From contig JAEOAD010000015.1 of NCBI GenBank assembly GCA_036365145.1, forward strand, positions 930,001 through 994,000: a stretch of DNA of 64,000 nt, read 5' to 3'. The DNA comes from Orientallactaga sibirica. Taxonomy: Eukaryota; Chordata; Mammalia; Rodentia; Dipodidae. The position numbers and the translations under genes are program-made. The stretch's first letter is position 1, and each line of letters begins with the position of its first letter. Under the pieces are notes generated by a model, which was not told the origin of the DNA, ran no database searches, and saw nothing but the letters and a program-made list of their open reading frames with translations. Below are positions 12,141-25,500 of the stretch, piece by piece.

Positions 12141-14640
12141 CGGGTCATCCATTCCTTAAGTAAAGATGAAAACCTGCCTCATACAGTGGGGTCCTCCATT
12201 CCTTAGGTAACTGTAAACACCTGCATTGAACCAAGGGATCATCCATTCCTTAGATAATGGTAAACACCTGCTTTGAACAGAGGGACAATCTATTCCTCAT
12301 GTAAAGATCAACACCTCCATTGCACAGAGGAATCATCCATCCCTTAGGTACAGGTAAAGACCTGCATTGACCAGAGGGATTATCCATTCCTTAGGTAAAT
12401 GTAAACACCTACATTGCACAGAGGGATTATCCATTATTTATGTAATGGCAAACACCGGCATTGAACCGATGGATCTTCCATTTCTAAGATAGCTGTAAAC
12501 ACCTGCATTGCACAAAGGGATCATACCATTCCTTAGGTAAAGGTAAACACCTGCCGGGCATGGAGGGATCATACATTTCTTCGGTAAAAGTAAACAACTG
12601 TATGGCACAGAGGGATCATCCATTCCTTAGGTATAGGACAACACCTTCATTGCACAGGGGATCATCCATTCCTTAAGTAATGGTAAACACCTGGAATGCA
12701 CAAGGCATCATCCATTCCTAAGACAAATATAAATACCTGCAATGCACAGAGTGATCACCCATTCCTTAGGTAATGGGAAACAACTGCATTAAACAGAGGG
12801 ATCATACATTCCTTAGTTTAAGGCAAACACCTGCATTGAACAGAGGGATCTTCCATTCCATAGGTAATAGTAAACACATGCATTGCACAGAGGATCATCC
12901 ATTACTTAGATAAAGCCAAACACCTGCATTGAACACAGGGATCATCCATTCCTTAGGTAATGGTCAACACCTGCATTGCACAGAGGGATCATCCATTCCT
13001 TATGTAAAGGTAACAAGCTGCATTGCACACAGAAAATATCCATTCCTTTTGTAAAGGTAAACACAAGCATTTACCAGAGGATTCTCTCATTCCTTAGGTT
13101 ATAGTAAACACCTGCAATGCACAAGGGATCATCCATTCCTAAGACAAATATAAATACCTGCAATGCACAGAGGGATCATCTATTCCTTAGGTAACTGTAA
13201 ACACCTGCGTTGAACAGAGGGATCATTCATCCTTAGATAACAGTAAACAACTGGTTAGCACAGAGGGTTCATTTATTCCTTAGGTAAAGATCAACACCTG
13301 CCTTGCACAGAAGGATTATCCATTCCTTATGTAATGGTAAACACCCAAATTGAACAGAGGGATCACCCATTCCTTAGATAATCGTAAACACCTTCATTGA
13401 ACAGAGGGATCCTCCATTCCTTAGACAATGGTAAACACCTACATTGAAGAGAGGGATCATCAATTACTTAGGTAAAGATCAACCCCTGCATTGCAAAGAA
13501 GGTTCATTCATTCCATAGGTAAAGGACAATACCTGCATTGCACAGAGGGATCTTCCATTCATTAGGTAAAGATAAACACCTCCATTACACAGAGGAATCA
13601 TCCTTTCCTAGGTAAAGGAAACACCAGCATTGAACATAGGTATCTTCTATTCCTTTGGTAATAGTAAACACCTGCAATGCACAGAGGATTCATCCCATTC
13701 CTTACATAAACGTAAACACATGCATGGAACAGATTGATCATCCATTCCTTAGGTAAACACGTGCCTTGCCCAGTGGGATCATCCACTCCTTAGGTAAGAG
13801 GTGAAAACCTGCATTGCACAGAGGGATCATCCATTCCTTATGTAAAGATCAACACCTGCATTGAATAGAGAGATCATCCATTCCCTAGGTATAGGTCAAC
13901 ATATGCCAGGCCCAGAGAGATCATCCATCCATACCTTATGTAAAGGTAAACACCTGCATTGCACACAGCGACCATCAATTCTTTGATAAAGCTAAACACC
14001 TTCATTGAACAGAGGGATCTTCCATTTCTTAGGTAATAGTAAACACCTTCAAAGCACAGAGGGATCATCCATTCCTTAGGTAAGGGTAAACACCTGCATT
14101 GCACAGAGGTATCATTTTTCTTTAGGTAAAGGTAAACACTTGCGTTGAACAGGGAATCATCTATTCCTTAGGTAAAGATCAACACCTGCATTTCACAGCA
14201 GGATCATCCCATTCCTTAGGTAAAGTTAAGCACCTGCATTGCACAGAGGGATCATCCATTCCTCAGGTAAAGTTAAACACCAACATTTGACATGGGCATC
14301 TTCCATTCCTTAGGTAATAGTAAATACCTGCAATGCACAGAGGGATCATCCATTCCTAAGGCAATTGTAAACACCTGCAATGCACAGCGGGATTATAAAT
14401 TCCTTAGATGATGGTACACACCTGCATCGAAATGAGGGATTATCATTTCCTTAGGTAAAGGTCAATACCTGCATTGCACAGAGGGATATTACCATTCGTT
14501 AGTTAAAGATGAACACCTGAATTGCACAGAGGGATCACCCATTCCTTAGGTAATGTTAAACAACTGCAATGATGAGAGGGATCATCCAATCCTTAGATAA
14601 CAGTAAACACCTGCATGGAACAGAGGGATCATTTATTCCT
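12141..14640 (+). repeat. satellite segment, right part of duplicated block copy 2
   Basis: About 53 monomers, the counterpart of 1778-4250. Shared oddities fix the pairing, for example the monomer carrying CATCCATCCATACC and the CAGGCCCAGAGAG variant near 13908. About 12.2-13.4 kb also resembles about 45.3-45.87 kb, through the landmarks GGGACAATCT and CTTCATTGAACAGAGGGATC. No gene is seen. Confidence 0.85.
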
Positions 14641-15531
14641 TAGGTAAAGAGTCACACCTGCATTGCACATAGGGCTCATTCATAACGTAGGTAAAGGTCA
14701 ACACCTGCATTGCACCGAATGATCATCCATTCCTTAGGTAAAGGACAACACCTGTAATACACAGAGGGGTCTTCCATTCATTAGGTAAAGATAAACACTT
14801 CCATTGCACAGACGAATCATCCTTTTCTTAGGTAAAGGTAAACACCAGCATTGATCATAGGCTTCTTCCATTCTTTAGGTAATAGAAAACATCTGCAACT
14901 CACAGAGGGATCATCCCATTCTTTAGATATCAGTAAACACCTGCATGGAAAAGAGGGATCACCCATTCCTTAGGTAAAGGTAAACACCTGCAATGCACAG
15001 AGGGATCATCTGTTCCTTAGGTAAAGATCAACACCTGCATTTCACAGAGATATCATCCATTCCTTAGGTAATGTTCAACACCTGCCTGGCCCAGAGGTTT
15101 CATAAATTCCTTATTAGTGGTACAAACATGCATTGCACACAGGGAACATCCATTCCTTTTGTAAAGGGAAACACCTGAATTGAACAGAGGGATCTTCCAT
15201 TCCTTAGGTAATAGTAAACCCCTGCAATGCACAGAGGGATCATCCATTCTTTAAGTAATGGTAAACACCTGCATGGAACAGACGGACCTTTCATTCCTTA
15301 GATAACGGTAAACACCTGCATTGAACAGAGGGATCATCTACACCTTAGGTAAAGGTCAACAACTGCATTGAACAGAAGGATCATCCATTCCCGAGGTAAA
15401 GGTAAACACCAACATTGTCCATAGGTATCTTCCATTCCTAAGGTCATGGTAAACATTTGCAATGCACAGAGGTATCATACCTTTCCTTACATAAAAGTGA
15501 ACACCTGAATGGAAAAGAGGTATCATCCATC
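14641..15531 (+). repeat. satellite segment left of the LINE fragment
   Basis: About 19 monomers. It contains the linked variants CCTGGCCCAGAGG then CACACAGGGAACATCC near 15083-15150, a monomer pair that recurs elsewhere in the window. The last monomer is interrupted at CATCCATCC by the LINE-like insertion. Overlapping open frames on the minus strand are repeat translations. Confidence 0.85.
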
Positions 15532-15840
15532 CAAAATGCATCATAGTGCTGAGAAGAAGGGATGGAGAAGTGCCCAGCACTGAAACATCTCTGTCACACC
15601 CTCCAAGGCTCAGGGATCATTGCGGAAGAGGGCACAGATACAATGGAAGAGCCAAAGGAAGGGTACGACTCCTTACACTGCAACTCCCCAGACAGAAATT
15701 GGCCTTGATATCCATGACCTTGCTCTGCCTAGCAATACCTCCGCAAGACCCTCATAATAGAAGTAAAAGATGATGACATCAAATTAAAAAAGAGACTAAT
15801 GGAGAGAGGGAGGGGATATGATGGAGAGTGGAGTTAGAAA

Positions 15841-15861
15841 GGGGAATGGGGGAGGGGAGGG
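15841..15861 (+). other. G-quadruplex-type tract in LINE 3' end
   Basis: Four close G runs (4, 5, 4 and 3 G) separated by AAT, A and A fit the canonical G-quadruplex pattern. Guanine-rich polypurine tracts with this potential are a known feature of mammalian LINE-1 3' UTRs, which supports the LINE call. Confidence 0.7.
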
Positions 15862-15901
15862 AAAACTATGCACCTTTTGTATGTAAGTATGTTTTGTTGT
15901 C

Positions 15902-15907
15902 AATAAA
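15902..15907 (+). terminator. LINE polyadenylation signal
   Basis: AATAAA immediately precedes an A-rich tail and the return of the satellite. It is the expected signal at the 3' end of a LINE-1 transcript. Confidence 0.6.
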
Positions 15908-15915
15908 TAAAAAAA

Positions 15916-18900
15916 GAGATCATCCATTCTTAGGTAAAGGTAAACACCTGCATTGCACAAAGGGATTTTCCATTCCTTACGTAAGAGGTGAGCACATGCA
16001 TTGCACAGAGAGGTCATGCATTACTTACTCAAAGATCAACACATGCATTGAATAGAGGGATCATCCATTCCTTAGGTAAAGGTAAACAACTGCATTGCAC
16101 AGTGGGATCATCCATTCCTTAGGTAAAGGTCAACACTTGCCAGGCACAGAGGGATCATCCATTACTTATGTAAACGTAAACACCTGCATTGGTCAGAGGC
16201 ATCTTCAATTCCTTTGGTAATAGTAAACACCTGAAATGCACAGAGGGATCATATATTCCTAAAGTAAACGTAAGCACCTGCAATGTACAGAGGGATCATC
16301 CTTCTTAGGTGAAGTTAAACACCTGCATTGAACAGAGGTATCATCCATTCTTTAGGTAATGGTTAACACCTGCATTGAACACAGATATCATCCATTCCTT
16401 AGCAAAAGGTAAACACTTGAATTGCAAAGAGGAATCATCCATTCCTCAAGTAAAGGTAATCACCAGCATTGAACATAGGCTTCTTCCATTCCTTAGGTAA
16501 TATTAAATACCTGACATGCACAGAGGGATCATCCCATTCCGTACATAGACTTAAACAAATGCGTTGAACAAAGCAATCATCCATTCCTTAGCTATCAGTA
16601 AAAACCTGCATTGAACAGAGGGATAATTTATTCCTTAGGTAAATGCAACACCTGTATAGCACAGGGGGATCATCCCATTCCTAAGGCAAAGGTAAACACC
16701 TGCATTGCACAGATGGATCATCCGTTTCTTAGGCAAAGGTAACCCAGTGCATTGCACAGAGGGATCATCCATTTCTTAGGTAAATGTAAACACCTATATT
16801 GAACAGAGTGATCATACATTCGTTAGATAACGATAAAGACTTGCATTGAACAGAGGGGTCATCTATCCTTAGGTAAAGATCAACACCTGCATTGCATAGA
16901 GGGATCATCCCATTCCTTAGGTAAAGGGCAACACCTGCATTGAACAGAGGGATCATCCATTCCTTATGTAATGGTAAACACATGCATTGATCAGAGGGAT
17001 CATCCAATCCTTAGATAAAGGTAAACACCTCAATTGAACAGAGGGATCACCTATTTCTTAGATAAAGATCAACACGTGCATTGCACAGAGGGATCATTCA
17101 TACCGTAGGTAAGGGTGAACACCTGCATTGCATAGAAGGATCATCCATTCCTTAGGTGAAGGACAACACCTGAAATACACAGAGGTATACTCCATTCATT
17201 AGGTAAAGATAACCACCTCCATTTCACAGAGGAATCATCCTTTCCTTAGGTAAAGGTAAACAACTGCATTGAACATAGGCTTCTTCCATTCCTTAGGTAA
17301 TAGTAAACACCTGCAATGCACAGAGAGATCCTCCCACTCCTTGCATTAACTTAAACACTTGCATGGAACAGGGGGTCATCCATTCCTTAGGTAAAGGTGA
17401 ACACCTGCATTGCATAGATGGAACATACATTCCTTAGGTAAAGATCAGCATCTGCATTCAACAGAGGGATCTTCCATTCCTTAAGTAAAGGACAACACCT
17501 CCATTGCACAGAAAGATCATCCATTCCTCAGGTAAAGGTAAACACCTCCATTGCACAGAAGGATCATTCTTTCCTTACAGAAAGGTAAACACCAGCATTG
17601 ATCATGGACATTTTCCATTCCCTAAGTAATAGTAAACACCTGCAATTCACAGAGGATTCATCCCATTCCTTACATAAACGTAAACAATTGCATGCACAGA
17701 GGGATCATCAATTGCTTAGGTAAAGGTAAACACCTGCCTTGCACAGGGGGATCATCCATTCCTCAGGTAAAGATCAACACCTGCATTGAAAAGAGGGATC
17801 ATCCATTCCTTAAGTAAAGGTCAACACCTGCATTGCACTAAGGAAACATCCATTCATTTTGTAAAGTTAAACACCTGCATTGAACAGAAGGATCTTCCAT
17901 TCCTTATGTAATAGTAAACACCTGTAATGCACAGAAGGATATTCCATTCCTTAAGTAAATGTAAACACCTGCATTGCACAGAGGGATCATCCATTCTATA
18001 AGTAAATGTAAAACCTGCGTTGATCAGAGGGATCATCCTTCCTTAGGTAAAGGTAAAGACCTGCGTTGAAATCAGTTATCAGCCATTCCTTAGGTAAAGG
18101 TAAACACATGCATTGAACACAGGGATCATCCATTCCTTATATAACAGAAAACACCTGCTTTGAACAGAGGGATCATCTAATCCTTAGGTATAGATCAACA
18201 ACTGCATTGCACAGAGGGATCATCCCATTCCTTATGTAAAGGTAAACACCTGCATTGCACAGAGGGATTACGCATTCCTTAGGTAAAGGTAAACACCTGA
18301 ATTGCACAGAAGGATCATCCATTCCATAGGTAACTGTAAACACCTGCATTGAACAGGTATTATCCTTAGATAATAGTAAATCCCTGCATTGAACAGAGGG
18401 CTCATCTATTCTCTAGGTAAAGATCAACAACTGCATTGCACAGAGGGATCATCCAATAACGTAGGTAAAGTTAAACACCTGCATTACACAGAGGTATCAT
18501 CAATTACTTAGGTATTGGTAAACACCTGCATTGAACAGAGGTATCAACCATTCCTCATATAACGGTAAATGCCTGCATTGAACCGAGGGATCATCTATTC
18601 CTTAGGTAAAGGTCAACACCTGCATTGCATAGAGGGATCATCTATTCCTTAGGTAAAAGTCAACACCTGCATGGAACAGAAGGATGATCCATTCTTTGGG
18701 TAAAGGTCAACACCAGCATTGCACAGAGGAATCTTCCATTCATTAGGTAAAGATAAAAACCTCCATTGCACAGAGGAATCATCCTTTCCTTTGGTAAAGT
18801 TAAACACCTGCATTGAACAAAGGCATCTTCCATTCCTTAGGTAATAGTAATCCCCTGCAATGCACAGAGGGATCATCCATTCCTTCGGTAACGGTAAACA

Positions 18901-20690
18901 CCTACATTGCACACAGGTATCATCCATTCCTTAGGTAAATTCAACACCTGCCTGCCCAGATGGATTTTCCATTCCTTATGTAAAGGTAAACACCTGCAAT
19001 GCACAGACGGATCATCCATTCCTTGGGGAAATGTAAAGACCTGAATGAACAGAGGGATCATCCATGCCTTAGGTAAGGGTAAACACCTGAATGCCACAGA
19101 GGGACAATCCATTCCTTAAGTAGAAACCTGCGTTGAACAGAGGGATAATGTTCTTTAGGTAAAGTAAAGACCTGCATGGAACAGAGGGATCATCTATGCC
19201 TTAGTTAAATATCAACACCTGCATTGAATAGAGGGCTCATCCAATCCTAGGTAAGTTGAACACCTATATTGAACAGGTGTATCATTCATTACTTAGGTAA
19301 ATGTCAACACCTGCCTATCCTAGAGGGATCATCCCTTCCTTATATAAAGGTAAACACCTGCATTGCACACAGTAAACAACATTTCCTTTGGTAAAGGTAA
19401 ACACTTGCATTGAACAGAGGGATCTTCCATTCCTTAGGTAATAGTGAACACCTGCAATGCACAGAGGGATCCTCCATTCCTAAAGTAAATGTAAACACCT
19501 GCAATGCACAGAGCGATCATCCATTCCTTAGGTAAAGGTCAACACCTGCCTGGCCCAGAGGGATCATCCACTCCATATGTGAAGTTAAACACCTGCATTG
19601 AACACAGGGAACATCTATTACTTTGGTAAAGGTAAACACCTGCATTGAACAGATGGATCATCCATTGCTTAGGTAAAGGTAAACACCTGCATTGAACAGA
19701 GGGATCTTCCATTCCATAGGTAATAGTAAACACCTGCAATGCACAGAGGGATCGTCCATTCCTTAGATAAGGGTAAACACTTGGATTGCACAGAGGGTTC
19801 TTTCATTCCTTAGGGTATAGTAAACACCTGCAATGTACAGAAGGATCATCCATTCCTAAGACAAATGTATACACGTGCAATGCACAGAGGCATCATCCAT
19901 TCCTTAGATAACTGTAAACACCTTCACTGAACAGAGGGATCATACATTCCTTAGACAATGGTAAACACCTGTATTTAACAGAGGGTTCTTCCATTCCTTA
20001 GGTAAAGGTCAACACCTGCCTGGCCCAGAGGGATCATCCATTCCTTTTGTAAAGGTATATACCTGCATTGCATACAGAGAAAATCCATTCATTTTGTAAA
20101 GGTAAACACCTGCATTGAACAGACAGACCATCCATTACTTAGGTAAAGGTAAACACCTGCATTGAACAGTGGGATCTTCCATTCCATAGGTGATAGTAAG
20201 CTCCTGCAAAACACAGAGGGATCATCCATTCCTGAGTTAAGAGTAAACACCTACATTGCCCAGACGGATCACACATTCCTTAGGTAAAGGTCAACACCTG
20301 CATTGCACAGAGGGATCATCCATTCCTTAGGTAAAGGTCAACACCTGACTGGCCCATCCATACCTTATATAAAGGTAAACACCTGCATTGCACACACGGA
20401 ACATCCCTTCCTTAAGTAATAGTAAACACGTGCAATGCACAGAGGGATCATCAATTCCGAATCTAAATGAAAACACCTACAATGCACAGAGGAATCTTCA
20501 ATTCCGTAGGTAAAGGTATACACCTGCCTTGCACCAGAGGATCATCCATTCCATAAGTAAAGGTAGAAACCTGGATTGAAGAGAGGGATCATCCTTCTTC
20601 AGTTAAATACAGACACCTGCGTTGAACATAGGGATCATCCATTCCTTAGGTAACATTAAATTCCTGCATTGCACAGAGGGATCATCCATT
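15916..20690 (+). repeat. satellite segment with long-range duplicates
   Basis: About 101 monomers. About 16.7-17.4 kb is a block seen again near 27.9-28.5, 46.0-46.7, 51.2-51.6 and 60.8-61.2 kb, marked by an AAATACACAGAGG monomer followed by ATAACCACCTCCATTT. About 17.4-18.9 kb matches 47.0-48.5 kb (offset about 29576; the rare GAAATCAGTTAT monomer at 18068 and 47643) and 51.6-52.9 kb (51921). About 19.1-20.6 kb matches 53.7-55.3 kb, sharing a shortened monomer AAGTAGAAACCTGCGTTG. No gene is seen. Confidence 0.85.
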
Positions 20691-22545
20691 CCTTAGATAT
20701 AGGACAACACCTGCATTGCAAAGAGTTATCATCCATTACATAAGATCAACACCTGCATTGAACAGAGGGATCATCCTTTCCTTAGGTAAATGTCAACACC
20801 TGACTGGCCCAGAGGGATCATCCATAACTTACGTAAATGTAACCAACTGCAATGCAAAGAGGGATCATCAACTCCGAAGGTAAATGTAAACACCTACCAT
20901 GCACAGAGGGATCATCTATTCCTTAGGAAAGGGTATACACCTACATTGCACCCCGGGATCATCCATTCCTTAAGTAAAGGAAGAAACGTTGTTGGGAGAG
21001 AGGGATCATCCTTCTTTAGGTAAAGGTAGACACCTGCGTTGAACACAGGGATCATCCTTTCCTTATATAACGTTACTCACCTGCATTGAACAGAGGGATC
21101 ATCAATTACATAGGTAATGGTAAATACCTGGATTGCACAGAGGGATCTTCTATTTCTTAGATAACGTTAAACACCTTCATTGAACAGAGGGATCATCCAT
21201 TCCTTAGGTAAAGGTGAACACCTATATTGCACAGAGGCATCATCCATTCCTTAGGTAAAGCTCAACACCTGCATTGCACATAGAGAACTTCCATTACATT
21301 TGTAAAGGTAAACATCTGCATTGAACAGAGGGATCTTTCATTCCTTAGGTAATAGTAAACACCTGCAATGCACAGAGGGATCATCCATTCCTAAGACAAA
21401 TTTAAACACCTGCACTGCACAGAGGGATCTTCCTTCCTTAGGTAATAGTGAACAGCTGCAATTCACTGAATGATCATCCATTCCTTAGATAAATGTAATG
21501 ACCTGCAATGCACAGAGTGGTTATCCTGTCCTTAGGTAAAGGTAGAATCCTGCGTTGGACAGAGGGATCATTGTTCTTTGCCAAAGGTAAACATCTGCGT
21601 TGAACAGAGATATCATCAACTCCTTAAGTAAAGGTAAACACCTGCATTGAACAGAGGTATTATCCATTCCTTAGATAACGGTAAACACCTGCGTTGCACA
21701 TAGTGATTATCCATTCCGTAGGTAAAGGTAAACAGTTGCAATTCACACAGTGATCATCCATTCCGTAGGTAAGGGTAAACACCTGCATTGATAAGAGAGA
21801 TCATCCATTCCTTAAGTAAACATAGAAACCCTGGTTGAACAGAGGGAACATCCTTCTCTAGGTTAACCTAAACACTTCCATTGAACAGAATTATCATCCA
21901 TTCCTTAGATAACAGTAAACACCTGCATTGCACAGAGGGAACATTCCATTATTTAGGTAAAGGTAAACACCTGCATTGCACAGAGGGATCATCTAATCCT
22001 TATGTAAAGGTAAACTCCTGATTTGGACAGAGTGATCATCAATTCCTTAGGATAAGGTAAACACCTGCATTGAACAGAGGGATCATCCATTCCTTAGTTA
22101 ATGGTAAACACCTGCTTTGAACAGGGGAATCATCTATTTCTTAAGTAAAGATCAACATATGCATCGCACAGAGGGATCATCCATTCCTTAGGTAATTGTA
22201 AACACTATCATTGTACAGAGAAATCATCCATTCCTTAGGTACAGGTAAACACTTCCAATAAACAGAGGGATCATCCCATTCCGTAGGTAAGTTTAAACAC
22301 CTGCATTGCAGAGAGGGATCATCCATTACTTAGGTAAAAGTAGAAGCCTACGTTGAACAGCGGGATCACCATTCTTTAGGTAAAGGTAAACAACTGTTTA
22401 GAACAGAGGTATCAGTCATTCCTTAGACAACGGTAAACACCTGCATTGAAAAGAGGGATCATTTATTCTTTAGGTAAAGTTTAACACCAGCTTTGCACAG
22501 AGGGATCATTCCATTCCTTAGGTAAAGGTAAACACCTGCATTGTA
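20691..22545 (+). repeat. satellite block repeated near the right end
   Basis: About 39 monomers whose order matches about 61.4-63.2 kb. Landmarks TTGGACAGAGGGATCATTG (21554 and 62227) and CTCCTGATTTG (22015 and 62685) give offsets of 40673 and 40670. Parts also occur at about 56.2-56.7 kb and 59.0-60.2 kb. From 22020 it is a partial copy of the 659-bp module. A rarer GTTGTTGGGAGAGAGGGAT variant lies near 20990. Confidence 0.85.
22020..22545 (+). repeat. 659-bp module, partial copy
   Basis: It begins at GATTTGGACAGAGTGATCAT, follows the same monomer order as the copy at 62690, then departs near 22545 after the monomer with ACACCAGCTTTGCACAG, so about 11 of 14 monomers are present. It is more diverged than the right-end copies. 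Confidence 0.75.
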
Positions 22546-25500
22546 CCGAGGGATCATACATTCCTTAGATAAGGGTATACACCTGCATTGCACCGGGGGA
22601 TCATCCATTCCTCAAGTAAATGTAGAAATGGGGTTTGAAGGGAGGGATCATCCTTCTTTAGTTAAAGGCGGAAACCTGCGTTGAATAGAGGGATCAACCA
22701 TTCCTTAGATAAAGGTCAACACCTGCATTGCACAGAAGGATCATCCATTCCTTAAGTAAATTTCAACAACTGCATTGAACAGAGCGATCATCCATTCCTT
22801 AGGTAAAGGTCAACACCTGACTGGCCCAGAGGTATCATCCATACCTTATGTAAATTTAAACACCTGCATTGCACACAGGGAACATCCATTCCTTACATAA
22901 TATTAAACACCTGCAATGCACAGAGGGATCATCAATTGCGAAGGTAAATGTAAACACCTGCATTGCACAGAGGGATCATCTATTCCTTAGATAAGGGTAT
23001 ACACCTGCATTGCACCAGGGGATCATCCATTCCTTAAGTAAAGGTAGAAATCTGGTTTGAAGGGAAGGATCATCCTTCTTTAGGTAAAGGTACACACCTG
23101 CGCTGAACAAAGGGATCATCCATTCCTTAGGTAACATTAAACACCTGCATTGCAAGAGGGATCATTCATTCCTTAGGTAATGGTAAACACCTGCAGTTAT
23201 CAGAGGGATTATCCCTTCCTTAGATAACGGGAAACACCTGCATTGATCAGAGGGATCATCCATTCCTAAGACAAAGGTAAACAACTGCATTGAATAGAAG
23301 GATCATCTATTCTTTAGGTAAAGATCAACACCTGCATTGCACAGAGGGATCATATCTTTCCTTAGGTGAAGGTATACACCTGCATTGCACAGAGGGATCA
23401 TCCATTTCTTAGGTAATGGTAAACACCTGGATTGCACAGAGGATCATCCATTACTTAGATAGAGGTAAACACCTGAATTGAACAGAGGGATCATACATTC
23501 CTTAGGTAGTGACCAACACCTGCATTGCACAGAAGGATCATCCATACCTTAGGTAAAGGTCAACACCTACCTGGCCCAGAGGGAACATCCATTACTGATG
23601 TAAAGGTGAAAACCTACATTGCACACAGAGAACATCTATTCCTTTTGTAAAGGTAAACACCAGCATTGAACAGAGGGATTCCTTAGGTAAACACCTGCAA
23701 TGCATAGAGGGATCATCCATTCCTAAGACAAATATCAACACCTGCAATGCACAGAGGGCTCATCCATTCCTTAGAACAAGCTAAAAACCTGCATTGCACA
23801 GAGGGATCATCCATTTCTTAGGTAACTGTAAACAGCTGCATTGAACAGAGGGATCATCCATTCTTTAGATAAGTGTAAGCACCTGCATTGAACAGAGGGA
23901 TCATCTATTCCTTAGGTAAAGATCAACACCTGCATTGCACAGAGCGATCATATCTCTCCTTAGGTAAAATTTAAAACCTGCATTGCACAGAGGGATCATC
24001 CATTCCATAGATAACGGTAACCACCTGCATTGAACAGAGGGATCATCAATTCCATAGATAATGGTAAGCACCTGCATTGTACAGAGGGATCATCCATTCC
24101 TTAGGTTTAGGACAACACCTGAATTGCACAGAGGGATCATCCCTTCTTTAATTAAAGATCAACACCTGCATTGAACAGAGGGATCATCCATTCCTTAGGT
24201 AATGGTAATCACCTGCATTGAACAGAGGGATCATCCATTCCTTAGGTAAATGTAAACACCTACGTTGCACATAGGGATCATCTATTCCTTAGTAAAGGTG
24301 AACAACTGCAGTGCACGGAGGGATCATCCAATCCTTAGGTAAGTTTAACAGCTGCCTTGAAGAGATGTGGCATTCATTCCTTAAGGAAAGGTCAACACCT
24401 GCCTGTCCACGAGGGATCATCCCTTCCTTATGTAAAGGTAAACACCTGCATTGCACCCAGGAAACACCAGTTCCTTTGGTAAAGTTAAACACCTGCATTG
24501 AACAGACGAATCATCCATTGATTACTTAAAGGTAAACACCTGCATTGAACAGAGGGATCTTCCATTCCATACGTAATAGTAAACACCTACAATGCACAGA
24601 AGGATCATCCATTCCGTAGATAGTGGTGAACATCTGCACTGCACAGAGGGTTCATCCATTCATTATGTAAAGGTAATGACCTGCATTGAACAGAGGTGTC
24701 ATATATACCTTAGGTAACGGTCAACATATTCATTGCACAGGGGGATCATCCATTCCTTAGGTAAAGGTCAAAACCTGCATTGCACAGATGGATCATCCAT
24801 TCCTTAGGTATAGGACAACACCTACATTGCACAGAGGGATCATCCATTCCTTAGGTAATGGGAAACACATGCATTAAACAGAGGGATCATACATTCCTTA
24901 GTTTAAGGTAAACACCTGCATTGAACAGAGGGATCTTCCATTCCATAGGTAATAGTAAACACCTGCATTGCACAGAGGATCATGCATTACTTAGATAAAG
25001 CCAAACACCTGCATTGAACACAGGGATCATCCATTCCTTAGTTAAAGGTCAACACCTGCATTGCACAGAGGGATCATCCATTCCTTATGTAAAGGTAACA
25101 AGCTGCATTGCACACAGAGAATATCCATTCCTTTTGTAAAGGTAAACACAAGCATTGACCAGAGGGATCTCTCATTCCTTAGGTAATAGTAAACACCTGC
25201 AATGCACAAGGGATCATCCATTCCTAAGACAAATATAAATACCTGCAATGCACAGAGGGATCATCTATTCCTTAGGACAAGCTAAACACCTGCATTGCAC
25301 AGAGGGATCATCCATTCCTTAGGCAATGGGAAACACCTGGACTGAACAGAGGGATCATACATTCCTTAGTTAATGGTAAACACCTGCCTTGAAGAGAGGG
25401 ATCACGTATTCCTTAGGTAAAGGTCAACACCTGCATTGCACAGAGGGATCATTGATTCCTTAAGTAAAGTTCAACATCTACATTGAATAGAAGGTCATCC

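Larger units (their letters stand above)
15532..15915 (+). mobile_element. 5'-truncated LINE-1-like 3' end
   Basis: This is about 384 bp of non-satellite sequence. A stretch around CTCAGGGATCATTGCGGAAG and TTGATATCCATGACCTTGC resembles, from memory, rodent LINE-1 3' UTR. It is followed by a polypurine tract, a T/G-rich end, AATAAA and a short poly(A). That order is typical of a 5'-truncated LINE-1 inserted by target-primed reverse transcription. It contains no recognisable ORF2 reverse transcriptase; the 75-codon frame at 15546-15773 shows no known domain. The satellite resumes with GAGATCATCCATTC, and the left flank ends AGAGGTATCATCCAT, so a target-site duplication is possible but cannot be told from the repeat itself. 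No second copy was seen. An LTR or another non-LTR element is a less likely alternative. Confidence 0.65.

Noticed and set aside
15546..15773. 75-codon frame in the LINE-like fragment
   Set aside because: No reverse-transcriptase or other domain, no counterpart, and it lies in what appears to be 3' UTR sequence.
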